Shown here: positions 9,895-18,889 of the stretch, in pieces
Numbering within the stretch: position 1 is the first letter of the stretch
Layout: each line of letters begins with the position of its first letter
From: Wenyingzhuangia fucanilytica
Lineage (GTDB): Bacteria; Bacteroidota; Bacteroidia; Flavobacteriales; Flavobacteriaceae
Direction: 5' to 3'
DNA length: 64,000 nucleotides
Assembly: GCF_001697185.1 (NCBI RefSeq)
Contig: NZ_CP014224.1
Location: 3,022,501-3,086,500 of the forward strand
Notes under the pieces: generated by a model
Databases searched by the model: none
What the model was told of the DNA's origin: nothing
The model's input: the letters and a program-made list of their open reading frames with translations, nothing else
Program-made: the position numbers and the translations under genes

Positions 9895-10551
9895 ATGAGT
9901 AAATTAGTAGCTCCATCGGTATTAGCAGCCGATTTTGCAAACATCCAAAGAGATGTAGAAATGATTAACAGTAGTGATGCCGATTGGTTTCATATTGATA
10001 TAATGGATGGTGTTTTTGTTCCAAATATTTCTTTTGGAATGCCAGTGATGCAGGCTATAAAAAAGCATGCTACCAAACCTTTAGACGTGCATTTAATGAT
10101 TGTGAATCCAGATCAATACATTAAAACATTTAAAGAAATTGGTGCAGATATTTTAACTGTACATTACGAAGCGTGTACACATTTACACAGAACTATCCAA
10201 TCGATTAAGGCTGAAGGAATGCAAGCTGGTGTGGCATTAAATCCGCATACTCCTATCTCTGTTTTAGAGGATATCATTCAAGATTTAGACTTAGTGTGTA
10301 TTATGAGTGTAAACCCTGGTTTTGGAGGACAATCTTTTATTGAGAACACTTATACTAAAGTGCAACAATTAAAGAATTTAATTACGTTTAAAGGTTGTGA
10401 TACTAAAATTGAAATTGACGGTGGTGTAACTAGTAAAAATGCAAATAACTTGATAGAAGTTGGTGCAGATGTATTGGTGGCTGGTAGTTTTGTTTTTGGA
10501 GCAGAAGACCCAATACAAACAGTTAAAGAATTAAAAGAATTGATTAACTAA
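9895..10551 (+). CDS. rpe: Ribulose-phosphate 3-epimerase
   Basis: Interconverts ribulose 5-phosphate and xylulose 5-phosphate in the pentose phosphate pathway. 218 aa, the normal length for the family. A TIM barrel with the expected motifs: SVLAADF at the N-terminus, HIDIMDG with the metal-binding His/Asp, VHLMI, MSVNPGFGGQ and the phosphate-binding EIDGGV. It starts 25 bases after rpoD and ends at a strong terminator. The next gene, a transaldolase-like aldolase, acts in the same branch of sugar phosphate metabolism. Confidence 0.97.
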   Translation: MSKLVAPSVLAADFANIQRDVEMINSSDADWFHIDIMDGVFVPNISFGMPVMQAIKKHATKPLDVHLMIVNPDQYIKTFKEIGADILTVHYEACTHLHRTIQSIKAEGMQAGVALNPHTPISVLEDIIQDLDLVCIMSVNPGFGGQSFIENTYTKVQQLKNLITFKGCDTKIEIDGGVTSKNANNLIEVGADVLVAGSFVFGAEDPIQTVKELKELIN

Positions 10552-10571
10552 TCATTCCTCTTAATACATTT

Positions 10572-10603
10572 AAAAAAGCTCCTTTTAATAAGGAGCTTTT
10601 TTT
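10572..10603 (+). terminator. Intrinsic terminator after rpe
   Basis: The stem AGCTCCTT/AAGGAGCT with loop TTAAT has A-run and T-run flanks. Confidence 0.93.
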
Positions 10604-10695
10604 ATTTCATCAAATGTTAACATTGTGGCTCTTAATAAACTTTCTTTCTATCAAAAGGATTTATATATTTACTATACACAACAAATTTAAGAAAG

Positions 10696-11346
10696 ATGAA
10701 ATTTTTTATAGACACCGCAAACTTAAGTCAAATTGAAGAGGCTCAAGCCTTAGGAGTTTTAGATGGTGTAACCACCAACCCATCTTTAATGGCCAAAGAA
10801 GGAATTAGAGGAGAAGCAAACATTATTAATCATTATAAAACAATTTGTGAAATTGTAGATGGTGATGTAAGCGCCGAAGTAATTTCTACCGATTTTGACG
10901 GAATGGTTAAAGAAGGAGAAGCTTTAGCTGCATTACACCCACAAATTGTGGTTAAATTACCTATGATTAAAGATGGTATTAAGGCCTGTAGATACTTTAG
11001 TGCCAAAGGAATTAAAACCAATCTTACTTTGGTGTTTTCTGTTGGACAAGCATTATTAGCAGCCAAAGCTGGAGCAACTTATGTATCTCCATTTATTGGT
11101 CGTTTGGATGATATTTCTACTGATGGTTTACACTTGATTAGTGAAATTAGAGAAGTTTATGATAACTATGATTTTGAAACTGAAATTTTAGCAGCTTCTG
11201 TAAGACACACTATGCATATTGTAGATTGTGCTAAAATTGGTGCCGATGTTATGACAGGGCCATTATCTGCCATTGAAGGTTTGTTAAAACATCCTTTAAC
11301 AGACAGCGGACTAGCTAAATTTTTAGAAGACGCTAAAAGCTTGTAA
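10696..11346 (+). CDS. fsa: Transaldolase / fructose-6-phosphate aldolase family protein
   Basis: 216 aa, the length of the short TalC/FSA-type transaldolases, a TIM-barrel class I aldolase. Seen: FFIDTAN at the N-terminus, GVTTNPSLM, the Schiff-base lysine in VVKLPM (Lys87), TLVFS and SPFIGRLDD. The family has both true transaldolases and fructose-6-phosphate aldolases; sequence alone does not separate them here, so the gene symbol is tentative. The gene has its own upstream gap of about 140 bases and a strong terminator downstream, so it is probably a single-gene unit next to rpe in pentose phosphate metabolism. Confidence 0.9.
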   Translation: MKFFIDTANLSQIEEAQALGVLDGVTTNPSLMAKEGIRGEANIINHYKTICEIVDGDVSAEVISTDFDGMVKEGEALAALHPQIVVKLPMIKDGIKACRYFSAKGIKTNLTLVFSVGQALLAAKAGATYVSPFIGRLDDISTDGLHLISEIREVYDNYDFETEILAASVRHTMHIVDCAKIGADVMTGPLSAIEGLLKHPLTDSGLAKFLEDAKSL

Positions 11347-11358
11347 AATAAACTCCAT

Positions 11359-11393
11359 AAAAAAAGCGACTCTAAATTGAGTCGCTTTTTTTA
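11359..11393. terminator. Bidirectional terminator between fsa and the DUF2797 gene
   Basis: The GCGACTC/GAGTCGC stem with loop TAAATT has seven A before and seven T after. Its right edge overlaps the stop codon of the leftward DUF2797 gene. Confidence 0.93.
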
Positions 11394-12185
11394 TGCTATT
11401 TCTAAGCTTACTTTATATCCTTCATAAGATCTAACATTAAAAACTTTACCATCTTCAAAAATTAAATATTGACCTTTTACACCTTTTAAAACTCCTTCAT
11501 AAAAATTCTCTTTGTCTAAATTTAGACTTCCAACTTTTAGAGGATAATTTTCTACAGGATAATTCAGTTCTAAAACATCATCTTCTTGCACATAATACTG
11601 TTGTGTTTCTTCGGGTAAAAATTGTCTTAATTCGTGTTTTACTTTAATTAAATCCTCATCGGCTACATTGTTTTTTAACATTTTTTGCCAACTGGTTTTA
11701 TCACTTACATGATCTTTTAAAGCAACTTCTGTAATTCCAGCTAAATATCTATTTGGCACTTCAACAAAAGGAATGGCTTTATTTGCTCCTTGATCTATCC
11801 AACGTGTTGGGATTTGAGTTTTTCTAGTTACTCCAACTTTTACATTGCTAGATAATGCTAAATACACAATATGAGGTTGTAACTGAGCTTTCTCTTCGTA
11901 AGCCAAATTTCTGTCTTCTATTCCTAAATGAGCTTTACTCAACTCTGGTTTCATCACCCAATCGGCAACACTAGGTTGTTCGTAAAAACACTCATAACAA
12001 TGCCCTTGTCTAAAAATCTTTTTCTCCTTTCCACAACTTAAACATTCATACCCTTCAAAAGTAATGGAGATGGATTTATTCATTAATTGATTTAAATTCA
12101 ATACATGACTATCAGTAGACAAATAATATTGAACTTGATCCTTATTTTCTGTGGTCATTTTAGTTAATACACCGTGGAATTTCAT
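11391..12185 (-). CDS. DUF2797 domain-containing protein
   Basis: 264 aa protein of unknown function that matches the DUF2797 family by overall pattern. Seen: a small zinc-ribbon-like set ECLSCGKE (C-x2-C) followed by GHCYECF (about residues 48-75), then a central stretch IVYLALSSNVKVGVTR and RWIDQGA (about 107-135) that resembles a GIY-YIG-type fold, although the catalytic GIY/YIG residues are not obvious. It is cytosolic, with no signal peptide. It is transcribed away from the GH3 gene across a 65-base divergent gap holding a TATCTTTG element for this strand. Function not assigned. Confidence 0.8.
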   Translation of the reverse strand: MKFHGVLTKMTTENKDQVQYYLSTDSHVLNLNQLMNKSISITFEGYECLSCGKEKKIFRQGHCYECFYEQPSVADWVMKPELSKAHLGIEDRNLAYEEKAQLQPHIVYLALSSNVKVGVTRKTQIPTRWIDQGANKAIPFVEVPNRYLAGITEVALKDHVSDKTSWQKMLKNNVADEDLIKVKHELRQFLPEETQQYYVQEDDVLELNYPVENYPLKVGSLNLDKENFYEGVLKGVKGQYLIFEDGKVFNVRSYEGYKVSLEIA

Positions 12186-12208
12186 GGAAAAAAGTTATTT
12201 TAGTTGTT

Positions 12209-12216
12209 CAAAGATA
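12209..12216 (-). promoter_or_regulatory. Candidate -7 element of the DUF2797 gene
   Basis: TATCTTTG on the minus strand fits TAnnTTTG and lies 24 bases upstream of the start codon. No TTG -33 element is seen at the usual distance. Confidence 0.5.
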
Positions 12217-12250
12217 TTCATTTTTAATCGCATTAGGTACTTTTAAGTCT

Positions 12251-13789
12251 ATGACATTCCCAATACTAAACTCAATTATTTCATGGTTTCTTAAAAAAAG
12301 AAAACATCAAGTAGAGCTTTTTTTAAAATACCCTGTAGAAGTTCAGAATGAACAATTACTTAAATTATTAGATTCCGCAGCTAAAACTAGTTATGGTAAA
12401 AAATACCATTTTAAAAATATAAACACTTATCAAGATTTTCAAAACCAAGTTCCATTAATGAATTACGAGGCGTTAAGTCCTTATATAGAGGAACAACGCA
12501 ATACTGGCGAGAGTATTCTTTGGGATAATAAAATTAAATGGTACGCAAAATCAAGCGGAACCACCAATGCAAAAAGTAAGTTTATTCCTGTAAGTGAAGA
12601 TGCCATTAAACAATGTCATTTTAAAGGAGGAAAAGACATGCTTACTTTATTTTATAATAATAATGAAGATGCTAAACTTTTTACTGGTAAAAACTTACGT
12701 TTAGGAGGAAGTAGCGCTGTATACGAAAACAATGAAAGTTACTTTGGAGATTTATCTGCCATTATTATAGAAAATCTTCCGTTATGGGCTGATATGAGTA
12801 GCGCTCCTAAACAAGAAGTTGCTCTAATGAGTGAATGGGAAGCAAAAATGGATGCTATTATTGAAGAAACTATTGATGAAAATATTACCAGTTTGGCTGG
12901 AGTTCCATCGTGGATGTTAGTTTTGCTAGAAAGGGTTTTAAAACACACTGGAAAAGATAATATTTTAGAAGTTTGGCCTAATTTAGAAGTCTATTTTCAC
13001 GGAGGAGTAAACTTTTCACCATACAAAGAGCAGTACAAAAAATTAATTCCATCCGATACTTTTAAATACTATGAAACCTATAATGCATCCGAAGGTTTTT
13101 TTGCTATTCAAGATCAAAACGATAGTGATGAGTTGTTATTGATGTTAGATTACGGTATTTTTTATGAGTTTATCCCTATGGATGAATACAAGAGCACAAA
13201 CTCTAAAGCAATTCCTTTATCAGAAGTAGAAATCAACAAAAATTATGCGCTTGTTATTACCACTAATGCTGGTTTATGGAGATACATTATTGGAGACACT
13301 ATTAAATTTACTTCTACTTTTCCACACAGAATAAAAATAACAGGAAGAACCAAACATTTTATCAATGCTTTTGGCGAAGAACTAATTATTGAAAATGCTG
13401 AACAGGCTTTAAAAACAGCTTGTAAAGAAACCAATTCTACCATTAAAGAATATACTGTAGCGCCTGTTTTTATGGATATTAAGACAAAAGGATGTCATGA
13501 ATGGTTAATTGAGTTTGATGAATTACCAAATTCTCTAGAAAACTTTAAAAATGCATTAGACAAGGCTTTAAAACAAATTAATTCTGATTACGAAGCAAAA
13601 AGATATAAAGACATGACTTTAACAAGTCCTGTAATTAGTATTGCAGAAAAGAATTTATTTCACAATTGGTTAAAAAGTAAAAACAAGCTAGGAGGACAAC
13701 ACAAAGTGCCTAGACTTTATAACGACCGAAGTTTTATAGATGAAATTAAATGTTTTTCGCAAAAAGAAAGTATTAATTCTCAAGCGTAA
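12251..13789 (+). CDS. GH3 family acyl-adenylate/amido-synthetase-like protein
   Basis: 512 aa, full length for the bacterial GH3 (auxin-responsive promoter) family. These belong to the ANL-type adenylating enzymes; the plant members conjugate carboxylic acids to amino acids. Seen: the ATP-binding loop WYAKSSGTTNAKSKFIP (about residues 97-113), the FKYYETYNASEGFFA segment (about 275-290) and the LWRYIIGDTI and ITGRTKHFINAFGEE motifs of the C-terminal part. The substrate in bacteria is unknown. Its 3' end overlaps the convergent acyltransferase gene by 17 bases. That neighbour acylates amino acids, so a link through N-acyl amino acid chemistry is possible but speculative. Confidence 0.88.
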   Translation: MTFPILNSIISWFLKKRKHQVELFLKYPVEVQNEQLLKLLDSAAKTSYGKKYHFKNINTYQDFQNQVPLMNYEALSPYIEEQRNTGESILWDNKIKWYAKSSGTTNAKSKFIPVSEDAIKQCHFKGGKDMLTLFYNNNEDAKLFTGKNLRLGGSSAVYENNESYFGDLSAIIIENLPLWADMSSAPKQEVALMSEWEAKMDAIIEETIDENITSLAGVPSWMLVLLERVLKHTGKDNILEVWPNLEVYFHGGVNFSPYKEQYKKLIPSDTFKYYETYNASEGFFAIQDQNDSDELLLMLDYGIFYEFIPMDEYKSTNSKAIPLSEVEINKNYALVITTNAGLWRYIIGDTIKFTSTFPHRIKITGRTKHFINAFGEELIIENAEQALKTACKETNSTIKEYTVAPVFMDIKTKGCHEWLIEFDELPNSLENFKNALDKALKQINSDYEAKRYKDMTLTSPVISIAEKNLFHNWLKSKNKLGGQHKVPRLYNDRSFIDEIKCFSQKESINSQA

Positions 13790-15548
13790 CATCTTTTAAA
13801 ATAGGCTCTATAGTTTCTTTGGGAATATCTTTAATTCTCATAAAAATTAATGCATCAATAGCGTCGTTAAAATCGTTATCAACATTATAAGCTACAAACT
13901 TTGAATTTTGTTTGATGTATTGTTTTATCAATACTGGCAAACGCAATTTATCGCCTTCAACCTCTTTAATTATATTGTCTAATTTTCTTACATCGCCATT
14001 AATAAAGTTGTTCATATACTCTATTTCATTTGGAGTTAGATCAACCTTAAAAGGATTTTTAGAACTAATAAAAGGCGATACCTCTTCGTTTTTATAATAA
14101 GTATCTAAAAAACTCATCATTACTGATTTTGAATAACTAGTAAACAAATTACTAATGGTAGCTCCACCCATTAAATATTCGTATTGAGGGTATTTAACTG
14201 TAACCGCTGCAATTCCTCTCCACAACAAAAATAAAGGCATTGGTTTTTGCTGATATTCTGGCACAATAAACGCCCTACCCATTTCAATAGTTTTAGGAAG
14301 TTTTTCGTCCATTTCTGAAGTAAACCTAAAAAAAGTAGAAACATAAAAACTTTTAAATCCATTGCGTTTAAAAATCTCTTCTCCCAATCCCATACGATAA
14401 GCTCCTACAAATCGTTGATCTGTTTTATTCCATAAAATTAAATGATGGTAATAATCATCATACTTATCTAGATCGCATTTTTTATTAGTTCCTTCACCAA
14501 TCAATCTAAAGGTCATTTCTCTTAACCTACCAATTTCTTCCATCAAGTTTGGAATTTCATCAGACTTTGTTAAAAAAACCTCATATTCGTTTGAAATAAA
14601 CAATCTCTTTTTATGATCTCTAATTGCATCTATTTCTTTACAAATATCATCGTGATTCTTAGGTAAAGCAATTTCCTTTGCCTTTTTTATTAAGCGATTT
14701 CTGTATTCAGAAATTTGTTTTCTCTTTCTTAAAAAGGATTTAGAAAGTAAATAAGTTTTTCCCCTTAAAAAACTATTTAAAGTGGCAATATCATCTATTT
14801 CCGCAATCTCTTTTTCTTTAATAGGAGTTCCTATTTTGATATGGATTACCTGTTTGCTTTTATTATTTAATTCTGATGGAAGTTTTAAGGTTCTTAAAGT
14901 TCCACTAATTTTAGCTAATCTATAAAACCAAGTACTATTTTTTGCATGAAAATAAATAGGTACTACAGGTACATTTGCTTTTTTTATCAATTTTATAGCA
15001 CCTTCTTCCCATTTGTTATCTACATAAATATTTCTCTCTTTAATGGTAGAAACTTCTCCTGCTGGAAAAACTCCCAAAGGATTTCCTTCCTTTAGATGTT
15101 TTAAAGCGGCTATTAATCCTTTTACACTTGATATATCATCCTTTCTATCCTCAAAAGGATTTACTGGCAATACAAACGGTTTTAATGGATTAATTTTGTG
15201 TAATAAAAAGTTGGCTATTATTTTATAATCAGCTCTTGATTCTAATAAAATTCTTAACAATAAAATTCCATCAATTCCTCCAAGAGGATGATTAGAAATA
15301 GTTACAAATGCTCCTTCTTTAGGAATTTTAGCTAAATCCGATTCAGAAATATGATATGTAATTCCATACTCGTTTAACAAACCATCTAAGAAAGGAATCC
15401 CTTCTTTGTGTTTGTGTTTATCATAAACCTTATTCGCTTTATTTAGGCGTGTAGCAAATAAAAAAAATCGCCCAACCCAATTACCAATTACTGGTACTTT
15501 ATTTAGTTTTAATAACGAAGAAAAATCTCTAGAACTCACTAATGGCAT
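13773..15548 (-). CDS. olsF: Bifunctional aminolipid acyltransferase (PlsC-like plus GNAT/hemolysin-type), OlsF-like
   Basis: 591 aa fusion of two acyltransferases. The N-terminal PlsC-like domain has TISNHPLGGIDG (about residues 83-95; His and Asp five residues apart), FPAGEVS and PVVPIYFHA. The C-terminal half (about 320-560) is a GNAT-type N-acyltransferase of the OlsB/hemolysin kind, with GAYRMGLGEE and the ETIEMGRAFIVPEYQ motif. OlsF proteins, described in Serratia and Flavobacterium johnsoniae, make ornithine lipids: the C-terminal part N-acylates the amino acid and the N-terminal part adds the second acyl chain. Glycine or another amino acid could be the substrate instead. It converges on the GH3 gene with a 17-base overlap. 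Confidence 0.78.
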   Translation of the reverse strand: MPLVSSRDFSSLLKLNKVPVIGNWVGRFFLFATRLNKANKVYDKHKHKEGIPFLDGLLNEYGITYHISESDLAKIPKEGAFVTISNHPLGGIDGILLLRILLESRADYKIIANFLLHKINPLKPFVLPVNPFEDRKDDISSVKGLIAALKHLKEGNPLGVFPAGEVSTIKERNIYVDNKWEEGAIKLIKKANVPVVPIYFHAKNSTWFYRLAKISGTLRTLKLPSELNNKSKQVIHIKIGTPIKEKEIAEIDDIATLNSFLRGKTYLLSKSFLRKRKQISEYRNRLIKKAKEIALPKNHDDICKEIDAIRDHKKRLFISNEYEVFLTKSDEIPNLMEEIGRLREMTFRLIGEGTNKKCDLDKYDDYYHHLILWNKTDQRFVGAYRMGLGEEIFKRNGFKSFYVSTFFRFTSEMDEKLPKTIEMGRAFIVPEYQQKPMPLFLLWRGIAAVTVKYPQYEYLMGGATISNLFTSYSKSVMMSFLDTYYKNEEVSPFISSKNPFKVDLTPNEIEYMNNFINGDVRKLDNIIKEVEGDKLRLPVLIKQYIKQNSKFVAYNVDNDFNDAIDALIFMRIKDIPKETIEPILKDVTLEN

Positions 15549-15580
15549 AATCCAACCTTAAATCATAATCTACAAGAATA

Positions 15581-15617
15581 AAAAAAAACTTTCACAAATT
15601 GCGAAAGTTTTTTTTAT
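15581..15617 (-). terminator. Terminator of the gldKLMN operon
   Basis: An A-run plus ACTTTC pairs with GAAAGT plus a T-run around a nine-base loop, located 25 bases after the gldN stop. Most pairs are A-T. Confidence 0.85.
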
Positions 15618-15641
15618 ATATCTATTAATAAATTCCCAAGA

Positions 15642-16553
15642 TTAATAAGTCCACATATCAGACTCTAAATCTCTAATTTCATTTTTAATATTTTGTGCTT
15701 CTCTTAATTGGAATAAAGAATTTCCTCTGATGTATTCATTAATACTTCTATTTCCAAACATATTCTCTTCTCTAATAATTACTGAAGCAAAATCTCTGAT
15801 ATTTAACAAATAATCAAAAGATTCTGTATAAGCAGCAAAACCACCTTTTACAGGTTGTGCATGATGCAATACGTTTCTAGCGTCTGGATAAAACACCCAA
15901 AACAAAGGATAAATTTCATCATCTATCACATCATCTCTACCAATAGTTTGTACATCTGGAGCCAAAGGAGCAATCGCCAATAAACGATAATTCATTTGAC
16001 TAGTTCTTTTATTAAAATACCAGATTCCTTTAATTTGATAAGCTTGAATATCTTGTGCTTTGATGTAGTTTTTATCAATGTATTCATCAATATTGGTTTC
16101 CCCTTGATTTAACATATCATAACCATAGCTAGCAGTATCGACTCTAACTAATTTTTTTTCAATCTCAGAAACAGGCAATTTATTAATAAATTGAGAATCT
16201 TCGTAAACCTCAACAATATTTCCATTTCTAATATTTTCTAATAAATTAACAAATAACGATTTAGAAGAAGTTGGATTGTTATCATCATTTACTGGATAAT
16301 ACAAACGAAAGTTTTGTTTTTGATACAAATCAATAGTTTCCCAAACTACTTTAGACCATAGTATATCTCTTTCATCAACATACTCATATGGTAATGGTTT
16401 GTCTTGATCTAACCTAACTCGATCATCTGATTTTCTTCCAATTTCTGAAACTTTCTTAGCGTTTAAAAGTCCGTAATTAGACTGAGAAAATGCTATAGAA
16501 ACTGTTGCAAAAAACAGAAACACGAAGCTATATATTAATTTATTATTTTTCAT
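15642..16553 (-). CDS. gldN: T9SS ring protein GldN (PorN)
   Basis: 303 aa periplasmic protein with a signal peptide ending near the AFSQS stretch. With GldK it forms the outer-membrane-associated ring of the type IX secretion system, and it contacts the GldLM motor. Seen: the family pattern of EYVDERDILWSKVVWE near the N-terminus, KGIWYFNKRTSQMNYRLLAIAPL in the middle and YPLFWVFYPDARN further on. Last gene of gldK-gldL-gldM-gldN, 8 bases after gldM and followed by a terminator. Required for gliding and T9SS secretion in F. johnsoniae. Confidence 0.96.
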   Translation of the reverse strand: MKNNKLIYSFVFLFFATVSIAFSQSNYGLLNAKKVSEIGRKSDDRVRLDQDKPLPYEYVDERDILWSKVVWETIDLYQKQNFRLYYPVNDDNNPTSSKSLFVNLLENIRNGNIVEVYEDSQFINKLPVSEIEKKLVRVDTASYGYDMLNQGETNIDEYIDKNYIKAQDIQAYQIKGIWYFNKRTSQMNYRLLAIAPLAPDVQTIGRDDVIDDEIYPLFWVFYPDARNVLHHAQPVKGGFAAYTESFDYLLNIRDFASVIIREENMFGNRSINEYIRGNSLFQLREAQNIKNEIRDLESDMWTY

Positions 16554-16561
16554 TCTAGTTA

Positions 16562-18124
16562 TTAATTAGAAATTTCTACACTGATTGGCAACACCTCTTT
16601 AAGTTTATAAGATGAGTTTCCTACTATTCCGGCTCTAATACCAAAGATAGTAACAATATCTCCTCTACTTGCAGATGCTATTGCTTTTTGTGCTTGAGCA
16701 TTCATTCTATCACCATTAACAATCACTGTTGTTTTTCCTGGCACTTTTACTTTAAAGCTTAACACATTTAATTTTAAATCAAAAACAAAATCAGGTAAAC
16801 CAGCTGCTACAGATGATTTTGCTAAACTTGTTTTTGGCATACTAATAGATCCATACTCTCCACGGATACTAGCCATTGGAGCAGGAATATCTTTAATTCT
16901 AAACGTTACAGGTGCAGATTTAATTGTTTCTCCAGAGTCTGTTGTTCCTGTTACATTAATCTGTACAGATGTTCCTCCACCTGGTCTTAATATATAACTA
17001 GATCCACTAACTCTTCTTAATCCTGTTGCACTAGCATTAATTTTATTAGCATTAATTCCTGCCATAGAAATGGTAATAGGGTTTTCAATTCCTCTATACA
17101 CCACATTCATTTTATCTGCAGAAATAACCGCTCCACTTGGTTTTGGCACTACTGCATAATTACTGTTTACAGGTATTTTAACTTCTTTCCCGTTTTCTAT
17201 AAACGTAAATTCACCAACAATCGTATTTTCTCCAACTTTACCCGATGGTAATGCTAATGAAACTACCCCATTGTTAAAAACCTTTGTATCGTTTAAATCT
17301 AATGTTTTACCATTGATTACAACTTTATTAGGAACTTTTGAGTCATCTCTACTAGCTAACAAAACCTCTCCTTCAAATTTTTCACCTTCAAAAAAAGCAG
17401 TCTTACTTGGTATTACTAATGCTTTTAAATTATTAGCAGAAGTTGCTTTTTTTAACCTTCCAGAAACAAAATTTGTTAAAGTTTCGTTTTCTATATTCAA
17501 CACAGTACTTTCCATACTAGACAAAATAGCAATGGTACCGATAGTTGGAATTCCTTTAAAATTATAATCTAACCAAGATTTATTTGCTCCATTAACCTTT
17601 GTAGGTTTTGTCTCAAAACTAGCGTTGATTTGATTAACAATATTTGGATAGGCTGAGATTAATTTTAACATTTCTTCTCTATAAGTATCAACTGCAGCTA
17701 CAAATTTATCTCCTGCTTTATTGTTTTTACCACCTACAAATAAAAATTCATCCATTAAATCACCTTTACCCATTTCCTTTGCAGGTAACTCACCTGTTTC
17801 TGGATCAACCGGATTGGCTTCTTTAATCTTGTTTTTTAAGACTCCTATTTCTGCAATAAAATCTTTAGACAAAGATTCTACTTTAGTAGCTGTTTGGAAA
17901 ATCTCAGCATATTGTGCTGGATTCTCTTTACTCAACTGTTGTAAATCAGCTAAAGTCGCTTTGTTTTTTTCAATTCCTTGTTCTATTGCATCTTCAGATC
18001 TTTCGTACATTTTAGAAAATGCTTCCATAACCTCAACAGATACTTGCATTGCTAATAATGCTAGCAATACCAAGTACATAAGGTTAATCATTTTCTGCCT
18101 AGGGCTTAATTTTGCTCCTGCCAT
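16562..18124 (-). CDS. gldM: T9SS motor protein GldM (PorM)
   Basis: 520 aa inner-membrane protein with one N-terminal transmembrane helix (INLMYLVLLALLAMQVSV, about residues 13-30) and a long periplasmic region of stacked domains. With GldL it forms the proton-driven motor that spans the periplasm, rotates, and transmits energy to the GldKN ring. The N-terminus AGAKLSPRQKMINLMYLV is the family signature. The length agrees with known GldM proteins. It lies between gldL (49-base gap) and gldN (8-base gap) in one transcription unit. Confidence 0.97.
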   Translation of the reverse strand: MAGAKLSPRQKMINLMYLVLLALLAMQVSVEVMEAFSKMYERSEDAIEQGIEKNKATLADLQQLSKENPAQYAEIFQTATKVESLSKDFIAEIGVLKNKIKEANPVDPETGELPAKEMGKGDLMDEFLFVGGKNNKAGDKFVAAVDTYREEMLKLISAYPNIVNQINASFETKPTKVNGANKSWLDYNFKGIPTIGTIAILSSMESTVLNIENETLTNFVSGRLKKATSANNLKALVIPSKTAFFEGEKFEGEVLLASRDDSKVPNKVVINGKTLDLNDTKVFNNGVVSLALPSGKVGENTIVGEFTFIENGKEVKIPVNSNYAVVPKPSGAVISADKMNVVYRGIENPITISMAGINANKINASATGLRRVSGSSYILRPGGGTSVQINVTGTTDSGETIKSAPVTFRIKDIPAPMASIRGEYGSISMPKTSLAKSSVAAGLPDFVFDLKLNVLSFKVKVPGKTTVIVNGDRMNAQAQKAIASASRGDIVTIFGIRAGIVGNSSYKLKEVLPISVEISN

Positions 18125-18173
18125 AAAGATTTAGTTTTTTTAATTTAATACTAGATTTATTTATGATAGAGCT

Positions 18174-18842
18174 TTATTTATTTCCCATTGCTGATAACAT
18201 ACCTCCATAAACGCTGTTTAAAGAAGCAATATTTTTAGACAAACTTTCCATTTGTCTAGTTAATTCTTCAGATTTTTCAGATACAGAGTTTACCAATTTG
18301 GTTTGGTTACTTAATACTTCCATTTGAGCAGATTGTACTTTGTTCATGCTATCTTCTTGAGTAGCATACATAGCATTAATCTTTTCTAAATGATTAGCTG
18401 CTGCATTTATTTCTTTGTTGTATTTACTAGTATCTGCAACAGAACCTGAACTTTCTCCAATTTGTTTAGCAGCATCAGAAAGATTGTTCATACTTGTTGT
18501 TAACTTGTTAATGACATTTGCATCTAAGTTAGAAGCAGCCAACATTTCATCTATTTTTTTAGTCAACACCCCTTCTGGAGTCTCTTCTTTTTTCTTTTTT
18601 GATGAACTTCCACTACCAGTTAATTCAGGATATACCAATGCCCAATCTAATTCTTCTTTGGGTAATGGTTCAAAGGCAGAAATCACAAAAATAACAGCTT
18701 CCGTTCCTAAACCAATGACTAACATTTCACTAGAATGTGGCCAATGCATTAATTTAAATAAAGCTCCCAAAATAACAACTGCTCCTCCTAAACCATAAGC
18801 CATTGCCATAAATTTCTTAAATCCTGTTGAGTTTAAATCCAT
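18174..18842 (-). CDS. gldL: T9SS motor protein GldL (PorL)
   Basis: 222 aa inner-membrane protein with two transmembrane helices (about residues 13-32 and 39-57) and a cytoplasmic C-terminal helical domain. The KLMHWPHSSEMLVIGLGTEA stretch between and within the helices is the family hallmark. Glu48 in the second helix corresponds to the membrane glutamate implicated in proton coupling (Glu49 in F. johnsoniae). It forms the GldLM proton-motive-force motor with the next gene product. gldK lies 47 bases upstream and gldM 49 bases downstream. Confidence 0.97.
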   Translation of the reverse strand: MDLNSTGFKKFMAMAYGLGGAVVILGALFKLMHWPHSSEMLVIGLGTEAVIFVISAFEPLPKEELDWALVYPELTGSGSSSKKKKEETPEGVLTKKIDEMLAASNLDANVINKLTTSMNNLSDAAKQIGESSGSVADTSKYNKEINAAANHLEKINAMYATQEDSMNKVQSAQMEVLSNQTKLVNSVSEKSEELTRQMESLSKNIASLNSVYGGMLSAMGNK

Positions 18843-18889
18843 AAGTGTAAAAAATAGTTTTTGTTAATTTTCTTTAATAAATCTTTTTG

